Of a DNA stretch of 6,287 bases, positions 1 to 5,666 are shown piece after piece. The stretch's first letter is position 1; each line of letters starts with the position of its first letter. Source of the DNA: an uncultured Lachnospiraceae bacterium (GTDB lineage: Bacteria; Bacillota; Clostridia; Lachnospirales; Lachnospiraceae); NCBI GenBank assembly GCA_902766655.1, contig CACXEL010000445.1, positions 1-6,287 on the forward strand. Reading direction: 5' to 3'. The notes under the pieces were generated by a model. It was given only the letters and a program-made list of their open reading frames with translations, was not told where the DNA came from and ran no database searches. A program made the position numbers and the translations under genes.

Positions 1-3
1 CCC

Positions 4-2007
4 ATGCTCTTCGAGGTGGATGCCAACGCAGATGAGCTCTGGGAGGTATACCTGAACAGTTATCCCGCCGGGACCAACGATCTTTTCCGCAAGAGGACCA
101 GACATGACTGCAGTGAATGCCGACAGTTCATGAAGGGAATCGGGCTGGCTGTGTCCCTCAAGGACGGCGTTATGAAGAGCATCTGGGAATTTGACGCCGG
201 CGACAAGGTTTATCAGAAGGTCATTGACGAGCTGGCAAAGTGGGTCAAGGCCCATCCGATCCGGGATGTCTATATTTCCGACCGCGGCCGGATGGGAATT
301 GAGACCAACCGGCAGCTGGATGAGGAGGGGAAGATCTGGGTCTGGAACCACCTCTACTGTGATCTGCCCAGGGCTTACTACACCGAAAGGTACAGGATTC
401 CCACGAAACAGACGGAATACCGTGACAGGGCTGCCGTGTTCCTCAGATCTCTGCAGGAGATCAGGCTGGAGGCGACAGATACAATTCTTGAACTGATTGC
501 GGACGGGTCTCTCTACCGCGGAGATGAATGGAAGCCGCTGCTTGAGGAGTTCCGGAAGCATCAGAAGGAATTCGCGCAGATACCCTACGATGGGAAGCTG
601 TACGCCTGGGAGAAGAGTCTGACTGTCGGGGATGCCCTCGGAAGGATTCGCAATCATGCCATCGGGACTCTGCTCACGGATATTTCCGCCGGGAAGGATC
701 TTGACCAGGCGGTCAGGGCCTACGAGACGATGGTGGCACCCCACAATTACAAACGCCCCAAGCCCATTTATACCCAGAAGATGCTGGATGACGCCAGGAA
801 CACTGTGATGGAGCTCGGGTACGGACGTTCTCTCCGCAGGCGGTATGCCAATCTTGATGACATTTCCGTGAACAACGTTCTCTTCGCCAACTCCGATGCG
901 GCCAACAGACTGATCGGAGGCGGAGACCTCTTCGCTGAACTGGCGAAGGAAGCCACTGTCAATCCCCGCAAATTCTCAAATCTGGGAGAAGTGCCGATTG
1001 ACAGGTTCATCAGGGAAGTATTGCCGACGGCGGACACCGTGGAGGTCCTGCTCGAGAACAGGCACCAGAAGAACTTCTTCTCGCTGATCGCACCGGTGGA
1101 CAGAGATGCCCCAAGCATGTTCAAATGGGACAACCCCTTCTCCTGGGCCTACACAGGCAATATAGCCGACTCGGACATCAAACAGAACGTCAGGAAGGCC
1201 GGAGGAAACGTGACAGGCGACGTCCGTTTCAGCATTCAGTGGAACGATCTGGACTTCTATGACGGAAACGATCTGGATGCTCACAGTAAGGAAATCTGCG
1301 GCGCCGGTGACAAGCCGAGCTATGAAATCTATTACGGGAACCGGAGGAACACATCTCCCAGCGGAGGAACGCTGGATGTGGACATCATTCATCCTGAAAG
1401 GGGGGTGCCGGCTGTCGAAAATATTGTCTACGTGAATATCGGCAATATGAAGCCGGGCAGGTATCTTTTCCTGGTCAATGTATTCTCCAACCGCGGCGGC
1501 AAAAGCGGCTTCCGCGCCGAGATCGAGATACAGGGACAGACCTGGCACTATGACAGGGGTGACGTCGGTAATCGGAAGAACATTGAGGTGGCGGAGATCA
1601 CTGTGGACAAAAATCACAGGGCCACGATCCGGCACATCCTGGAACCGTCGGATGAGAGAATCTCGTCCATGGAGATCTGGGGTCTGAAGACCAACACCTT
1701 TGTTCCTGTGACCTCCATCATGTGCAGCCCCAACTACTGGGACGGCAGGCAAGTTGGCAACAAACACTATTTCTTTACCCTTGACGGGTGCGTCAACCCG
1801 GAGAATCCGAATGCCTGGTACAACGAATATCTCAAGGAGGAGCTGGTGGCCAACCACCGCCGGGTCTTTGAGGCCCTGGGGGCCAGGGCCCATGTGGAGG
1901 ATACCCACGACCAGCTCTCCGGCCTGGGCTTCTCGGTGACGATCCGGAACGATCTGATCGTCCGGGTGACCGGCAGGAGCCAGAGGACCATGAGGATCCG
2001 TTTCTGA
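4..2007 (+). CDS. Conserved ~667-residue protein of unknown function with a DUF2135/YfaP-like central segment; 5' end not certain
   Basis: Function unknown. The frame is open to base 1, so the true start may lie upstream. ATG at 4 is plausible because, as I remember the family, only a few residues precede the conserved DELWEVYLNSYPAGTN block; no ribosome site can be seen. Visible parts: an H34-x-C36-x2-C39 motif that could be half a metal site; a mixed alpha/beta N-terminal half to about residue 340; a conserved RHQKN block near 353-357; then a beta-rich segment, about 395-525, with NDLDAH (422-427), YYGNRR (443-448) and SPSGGTLDVD (451-460). That order of a D-rich strand, aromatic strand, SGG turn and LDVD resembles DUF2135/YfaP-like beta sandwiches (inference). 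The C-terminal block (about 570-667) has SPNYWDG, GNKHYFF and LSGLGFS. No signal peptide or membrane segment is seen. I recall relatives annotated as hypothetical in both phages and bacteria, which I could not check. It is likely co-transcribed with the next gene, 57 bases downstream. Confidence 0.85.
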   Translation: MLFEVDANADELWEVYLNSYPAGTNDLFRKRTRHDCSECRQFMKGIGLAVSLKDGVMKSIWEFDAGDKVYQKVIDELAKWVKAHPIRDVYISDRGRMGIETNRQLDEEGKIWVWNHLYCDLPRAYYTERYRIPTKQTEYRDRAAVFLRSLQEIRLEATDTILELIADGSLYRGDEWKPLLEEFRKHQKEFAQIPYDGKLYAWEKSLTVGDALGRIRNHAIGTLLTDISAGKDLDQAVRAYETMVAPHNYKRPKPIYTQKMLDDARNTVMELGYGRSLRRRYANLDDISVNNVLFANSDAANRLIGGGDLFAELAKEATVNPRKFSNLGEVPIDRFIREVLPTADTVEVLLENRHQKNFFSLIAPVDRDAPSMFKWDNPFSWAYTGNIADSDIKQNVRKAGGNVTGDVRFSIQWNDLDFYDGNDLDAHSKEICGAGDKPSYEIYYGNRRNTSPSGGTLDVDIIHPERGVPAVENIVYVNIGNMKPGRYLFLVNVFSNRGGKSGFRAEIEIQGQTWHYDRGDVGNRKNIEVAEITVDKNHRATIRHILEPSDERISSMEIWGLKTNTFVPVTSIMCSPNYWDGRQVGNKHYFFTLDGCVNPENPNAWYNEYLKEELVANHRRVFEALGARAHVEDTHDQLSGLGFSVTIRNDLIVRVTGRSQRTMRIRF

Positions 2008-2050
2008 GGCAGAAGGTTCACTGAAATCCTGCAAACCATATCAATACAAA

Positions 2051-2059
2051 GAAGGAGGT
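2051..2059 (+). promoter_or_regulatory. Strong Shine-Dalgarno site for the 129-residue gene
   Basis: GAAGGAGGT lies 5 bases before the ATG at 2065, a near-perfect match to the 16S anti-SD end. It fixes the start of the small gene and implies high translation. The 57-base gap from the previous stop (2008-2064) holds no convincing terminator, which supports co-transcription. Confidence 0.85.
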
Positions 2060-2064
2060 ACAAA

Positions 2065-2454
2065 ATGGCTGATATATTTTTCAATGCAGTGAAGAACAAG
2101 TACAGATTCCCGTCCAAGAGGGGCAACCTGACCACCGAGCAGCTTTTTGATCTCAACATGGAGAGCCTGGACGAGATCTACAGCGAGCTGTCCGCCAGAC
2201 TCGAGGCCATGCCCAAGAAGAGCCTGCTGGCGCCCCGCTCCGACGAGAGCGATGAGCTCAAGGAGAAGGTGGCCGTCATAGAAGCGGTGTTCGCCTACAA
2301 GATGGCTCTCCGTGAAAAGGCCCGTAAGGCTGAGGAGAACCGTCTCCAGAAGCAGAAGCTCCTCGCCCTTCTCGAGAAGAAGAAGGATGCAGCCCTCGAG
2401 GGCATGTCTGAGGAAGAAATCCTCAGAAAGCTGGCAGAGCTCGACGATAACTGA
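2065..2454 (+). CDS. Small charged helical protein, probable partner of the upstream gene
   Basis: 129 residues, function unknown. The N-terminus has a compact motif, KYRFPSKRGNLTTEQLFDL (residues 12-30), followed by a helix with SLDEIYSEL. From about residue 62 to 112 it is almost continuous, highly charged helix rich in Lys, Glu, Leu and Ala, probably coiled coil, and it ends in SEEEILRKLAEL (115-126) and an acidic tail. No enzyme motif, cysteine, signal peptide or membrane segment is present. The RFPS-x-RG-x-LT motif and this helical architecture match, from memory, a family of small hypothetical proteins found beside relatives of the upstream gene in phage and bacterial genomes; no search was possible. 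A structural or adaptor role binding the larger protein is the simplest guess. The start is set by a strong ribosome site, and a terminator follows 8 bases after the stop. Confidence 0.9.
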   Translation: MADIFFNAVKNKYRFPSKRGNLTTEQLFDLNMESLDEIYSELSARLEAMPKKSLLAPRSDESDELKEKVAVIEAVFAYKMALREKARKAEENRLQKQKLLALLEKKKDAALEGMSEEEILRKLAELDDN

Positions 2455-2462
2455 AGGAAGCA

Positions 2463-2494
2463 GGCAGGCGGGTCGGGACCCGTCTGCCCGTTTT
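2463..2494 (+). terminator. Intrinsic terminator after the two-gene unit
   Basis: The arms 2463-2473 and 2478-2488 pair over 11 positions (10 Watson-Crick and one G-T wobble) around the tetraloop CGGG. They are followed, after CG, by TTTT at 2491-2494. The T tract is short but the stem is very GC-rich. It lies just after the stop at 2454 and separates the first two genes from the kinases. Confidence 0.75.
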
Positions 2495-2497
2495 AGC

Positions 2498-2529
2498 GAC
2501 CTGCTCCTTCTCCTGGGAGGGAGCAGGTC
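2498..2529 (+). other. Second strong hairpin directly after the terminator
   Basis: A perfect 10-base inverted repeat, 2498-2507 (GACCTGCTCC) against 2520-2529, can extend inward by a wobble and two pairs to leave a 6-base loop. No T run follows on either strand, so it is not a standard intrinsic terminator. It could be a transcript-stabilising 3' end, a backup attenuator or a protein site. It begins only three bases after the terminator's T tract. Confidence 0.6.
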
Positions 2530-2552
2530 CATTGGCATTTAACGCAGGCTGC

Positions 2553-2617
2553 ATGCGTGGCAGCAGGAACGCATTCCAGCCGGACCGGGTGTGAGAATCC
2601 GGAGCCGCGATATGCGT
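2553..2617. promoter_or_regulatory. Iterated ATGCGT hexamer in the kinase 1 leader; possible regulator site
   Basis: ATGCGT occurs at 2553-2558 and 2612-2617 on the + strand (both extend to ATGCGTG), and inverted as ACGCAT at 2569-2574. The first and the inverted copy form a 6-base inverted repeat with a 10-base spacer. The 105 bases from 2530 to 2634 otherwise hold no gene I can support and no convincing -35/-10 pair. An operator or leader structure is possible, but the pattern was picked after the fact and may be chance. Confidence 0.25.
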
Positions 2618-2619
2618 GC

Positions 2620-2627
2620 GGAGGGTG
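2620..2627 (+). promoter_or_regulatory. Shine-Dalgarno site for kinase 1
   Basis: GGAGGGTG sits with its GGAGG core 10 bases before the ATG at 2635. This is slightly long spacing but usable, and it supports that start. The start context ACAAAATGGCTGAT is identical to that of the 129-residue gene. Confidence 0.65.
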
Positions 2628-2634
2628 AGACAAA

Positions 2635-5625
2635 ATGGCTGATGACAGGGGAAGGATCAACGGGTTCGGCGCAGGATTCCTGGGAGACGTCCTGAAGGAT
2701 CTCAAGGTCCGGATGGAAAATGAAAACAAGCCTCCTGAAAAAGCCCGGCGCAAGCGTGCCTCATCGAAAACGGGGGAGAAGAAGGGAGCCGGCGCCGCGC
2801 CGGGAGACCCTTCTGAGGCTGCGTCTGCCCGGGCCGGCAGGCCGGGAGAGTCACAGGCAGCTGCGCCTGCCCAATCCGGCAGGCCTGGAGGATCTCCGGC
2901 TTTTGCGCCTGTTCTTGCAGAGTCGGATTCCAGCGGTGTTCCGACGGCTATGCCCCATCAGCCCGTTTCGGGCAGCGACGATGGCTCCTTCAGCGCTGCG
3001 CCGGGTTCACGACCCTCCGACTTCAGACCCGGAGACCTGATCCGGAACACTTATCGGGTACGATCTGAGCCTGTCCGGGGCGGCATGGGCTCCGTGTGGC
3101 GTGTCCACCATACCGGATGGGATGTGGACCTGGCCATGAAGAGGCCCAGACCCGAGGCCTTCCGCACGGAGGATCAGAAAAATGCATTCACCAGAGAGTG
3201 CAGCTACTGGATGGACCTGGGCCTTCACCCCAATATCGTCTCCTGCTACTATGTGCGCGAAATAGAGGGCATTCCCACCATCTTTTCGGAGTGGATGGAA
3301 GGCGGAAGCCTGGAGAGCCGCATCAAGGACGGCTCGCTCTACGAGGGGACCGAGGCGGAGATCAGAGAGAGGCTGCTGGATATTGCGGTGCAGTTCGCGC
3401 GCGGGCTTCATTTCGCCCACGAGAACGGTCTGATCCATCAGGACGTGAAGCCGGACAACCTTCTGCTGGGCACAGGCTGGGATGCCAAGGTCAGCGATTT
3501 CGGACTTGCCAGGGCCAGGACGATGCTCACATTTCTGGAGGGCCAGGCGACGGAGCAGGATTTCGACACGGATGCCACTGTCGTGAGTCCCACCGGGGGC
3601 AGGACGCCGTCCTACTGCTCACCCGAGCAGGCGGCGGGGCAGCTCCTGACAAGGCGGACGGACATTTACAGCTGGGCTGTCTCCGTCCTGGAAATGTATC
3701 TCGGCAGGAAGCCCTGGGCCCACGGGCGCGAGAGCACCGGACCCCTTGTCGGCGTGGCCTGCCAGGACTATTTTGAGATGTGTACCGACCGGCCCATACC
3801 GGATGCGCTGCAGGACCTGCTTCGCCATTGCCTCGCCCATGACCCGGACGACCGCCCCCGGGATTTCGGTCTTGTGGAGGCTGAGCTTCTGAACATATAT
3901 CGGGCCGAGACCGGAACGGAATACAAGCGCCCGGAGCCGAAAGCCGCGTCGGATACGGCTGCTTCCCTGAATAACCGCGCCCTCAGTTATCTGGACCTGG
4001 GAAAGACGGAGGAAGCGAGAAACCTGTGGGAGAAGGCTATCATGAGCGACACAGGAGACTTTAATTGTCAGTACAATCTCGCCGTCCTGCTTTGGAATGA
4101 GGGGAAGATATCCTATGAGGAGCTTGTTGATCGGGTCAGAGGGCACTGCGACAATACAAAGGAGGCGAAAAAACTTACCGAACTGGTGGTGAGCATAGGG
4201 GGAGAGGAGACATACGAAGACAGATATGTTGACAGGCAGGATCCCAACTTTTGGTATGACGATAAGAGTTGGGAATTCGACCGTGAGAAGGGCAGGACCA
4301 GACTTTATCGATGGGATCCGGATGCCCCCGACGGCCGTCGTGTTTTTGGACACATGTATAAAGACGACAATGGAACTTGGTGCATAGAAAAAGAGAATGG
4401 TGAGGTTCTCAGGCTGCCCGCTCTGGACCCGTCCGTTACGAGCGCGGACGGAAGCAAGCTTTTGTGCAGGAAAGAAGAGCAGGGCTGGTGTATCGTGGAC
4501 ATAGCTTCCGGCCAGGTCCATGCACTCGATTATCTTTCCGGAACAGATCCTTCCGTTTCCTATAATACCCACACACCGACATTTGTCAGTCTTGACGGCA
4601 CTGTTCTTGAAGCAGGCAGCCAGTGCCTGGAACTCCTTGAAACGTACACGGGCCGCCGGTTGGGAAGCAGGCCCTACGAGCCGGATGAGAACTGGATGAT
4701 TTTAGTGGGGGCTCCCCAGGGCTTCTACTGTCCGGATGGACCCATCGCCTACAGGACCAAAAGCTATGGGTATGAAAAATATATAAAAACGCCTCGCGTG
4801 GGTGTGGTACTGCCCTGGAGTGTGACGCGGATCCGGGATTACAGGGAGGTGCTGGACGAGGAGAGGAGGCTGTGCGCGGCAGTGCCCGCCGCCAGGGAAG
4901 CGCTCTCGGCCGGAGACGCGGCGAAGGCAAAGAATCTGCTGGAAGCCTTTGCGGAGAGCGGTTCTTTGTCCCGCAGCGAGGAAGCTCTCAGGATATGGAC
5001 CGAGCTGGGAAAATACTATGACAGAACATTTCTCCTGGCCGTCGTGCCGACGGAAGATCCTCCCGCTCCCGATCCCGCCTCCTTCATACCGGACAGCGCT
5101 CCGCGGAAGGCCCCGGTCAACTGTGCCAATAACGGAGTGCTTTTCATCCGCGCGAGGGTCACGTCACTCCTCGAGCATATGGGGAATACCGGTGACTGGT
5201 ATGCCGACATCGAGTGGTCACTGACAGGGTATGACAGTGCCAATCGTGATCAAAAGGTATTCTTCCTGCCGAAGCTCGACTGGGATACCCAGTGGAACGA
5301 AGACGAGTGGGATACAGATATTACTCCGCACTTTGGAAAAGACGGAAGAATATACTGGCCTCATTACCAGATGAATACACACAGCCTGGGAAGCGTGGGA
5401 ATCGATCCTGCCGACCCGGAAACCCAGATAAAGATGGACATGGTCTTCTATCTGGCGGCGGGGGTGGAGCTTCGCAACACGAAGGAAGGGCTCAAGATCG
5501 GTCATTCGCTCCTTCCTGACGAGACCTTTACCGGCGCTTATCCGCTCTGGTACGCGGACATCATACCCGGATCGAAGAGGAATTACAGGCTCGTCTGGCG
5601 CTACGGAGACGTGCTTACACAATAG
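2635..5625 (+). CDS. Large multidomain Ser/Thr protein kinase (kinase 1), TPR-like and propeller-like C-terminal parts
   Basis: A 996-residue Hanks-type kinase expected to phosphorylate Ser/Thr in partner proteins; its substrate is unknown. Order: a conserved tail, residues 9-33 (NGFGAGFLGDVLKDL then MENENKP); a Pro/Ala/Gly linker to about 125; a kinase domain, about 134-415, with loop GGMG (149-152), K169 in LAMK, E188, catalytic HQD 268-270 with K272 and N275, DFG 288-290, SPE 329-331, D343 and R407. HQD replaces HRD, and the first glycine of the P-loop is V147. The activation segment is long (about 44 residues) and Thr-rich. Next come TPR-like helices (about 444-510), a degenerate WD/propeller-like stretch (about 555-705, with SADGSKLL and IVDIASG), a helical piece (about 745-800), a Pro-rich linker (about 809-827) and an unrecognised aromatic, acidic domain (828-996). 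No membrane segment is seen, so it is probably cytosolic. All core catalytic residues are present, so it is likely active. A paralogue starts 41 bases downstream. Confidence 0.95.
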   Translation: MADDRGRINGFGAGFLGDVLKDLKVRMENENKPPEKARRKRASSKTGEKKGAGAAPGDPSEAASARAGRPGESQAAAPAQSGRPGGSPAFAPVLAESDSSGVPTAMPHQPVSGSDDGSFSAAPGSRPSDFRPGDLIRNTYRVRSEPVRGGMGSVWRVHHTGWDVDLAMKRPRPEAFRTEDQKNAFTRECSYWMDLGLHPNIVSCYYVREIEGIPTIFSEWMEGGSLESRIKDGSLYEGTEAEIRERLLDIAVQFARGLHFAHENGLIHQDVKPDNLLLGTGWDAKVSDFGLARARTMLTFLEGQATEQDFDTDATVVSPTGGRTPSYCSPEQAAGQLLTRRTDIYSWAVSVLEMYLGRKPWAHGRESTGPLVGVACQDYFEMCTDRPIPDALQDLLRHCLAHDPDDRPRDFGLVEAELLNIYRAETGTEYKRPEPKAASDTAASLNNRALSYLDLGKTEEARNLWEKAIMSDTGDFNCQYNLAVLLWNEGKISYEELVDRVRGHCDNTKEAKKLTELVVSIGGEETYEDRYVDRQDPNFWYDDKSWEFDREKGRTRLYRWDPDAPDGRRVFGHMYKDDNGTWCIEKENGEVLRLPALDPSVTSADGSKLLCRKEEQGWCIVDIASGQVHALDYLSGTDPSVSYNTHTPTFVSLDGTVLEAGSQCLELLETYTGRRLGSRPYEPDENWMILVGAPQGFYCPDGPIAYRTKSYGYEKYIKTPRVGVVLPWSVTRIRDYREVLDEERRLCAAVPAAREALSAGDAAKAKNLLEAFAESGSLSRSEEALRIWTELGKYYDRTFLLAVVPTEDPPAPDPASFIPDSAPRKAPVNCANNGVLFIRARVTSLLEHMGNTGDWYADIEWSLTGYDSANRDQKVFFLPKLDWDTQWNEDEWDTDITPHFGKDGRIYWPHYQMNTHSLGSVGIDPADPETQIKMDMVFYLAAGVELRNTKEGLKIGHSLLPDETFTGAYPLWYADIIPGSKRNYRLVWRYGDVLTQ
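2827..2910 (+). repeat. Two degenerate 42-base tandem repeats in the kinase 1 linker
   Basis: The units 2827-2868 and 2869-2910 encode residues 65-78 and 79-92. Both read A-x-x-G-R-P-G-x-S-x-A-x-A-P. A weak third unit may follow. The repeat lies in the low-complexity linker between the tail and the kinase domain. Kinase 2 lacks it, and its linker is 38 residues shorter. It is probably a flexible spacer grown by in-frame duplication. Confidence 0.7.
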
Positions 5626-5652
5626 ACAAACGATGCCGGTTCACGTCCGGGC

Positions 5653-5658
5653 AGGAGG
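5653..5658 (+). promoter_or_regulatory. Shine-Dalgarno site for kinase 2
   Basis: AGGAGG ends 8 bases before the ATG at 5667, which is ideal spacing and sets the start. The 41-base gap after kinase 1 (5626-5666) shows no terminator, so both kinases are probably on one transcript. Confidence 0.85.
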
Positions 5659-5666
5659 AAGAGCGC

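Noticed and set aside
976..2034. Long minus-strand open frame of 352 codons opposite the first gene
   Set aside because: It lies wholly opposite a well-conserved coding region, has no recognisable domain, and its length is explained by GC-rich codon use on the other strand.
2008..2064. Possible hairpin between the first and second genes
   Set aside because: Pairing is short and needs bulges, and no T run follows. Read-through to the second gene is more likely.
2041..2538. Minus-strand open frame of 165 codons across the small gene and terminator
   Set aside because: It runs through the terminator hairpins and mirrors the low-complexity helical gene, giving a Leu-rich artefact.
2532..2560. 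TTGGCA as a -35 box for a kinase promoter
   Set aside because: At 17 bases spacing the -10 position reads GCGTGG, which is not a usable -10 element. No other convincing pair was found in the gap.
2553..2594. Thirteen-codon open frame in the leader (possible leader peptide)
   Set aside because: There is no clear ribosome site before its ATG and no run of regulatory codons. It is probably chance.
2580..2602. CCGGA/TCCGG inverted repeat in the kinase leader
   Set aside because: Only five pairs with a 13-base loop, which is too weak to call a structured element.
4157..4165. Internal AAAGGAGG inside kinase 1 as an internal translation start
   Set aside because: No start codon follows at a suitable distance. 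The match is explained by the Lys/Glu codons of the frame.
3619..4572. Minus-strand open frame of 317 codons inside kinase 1
   Set aside because: It overlaps the kinase domain and TPR-like region, whose motifs prove the + frame. No good start signal and no family resemblance are seen.
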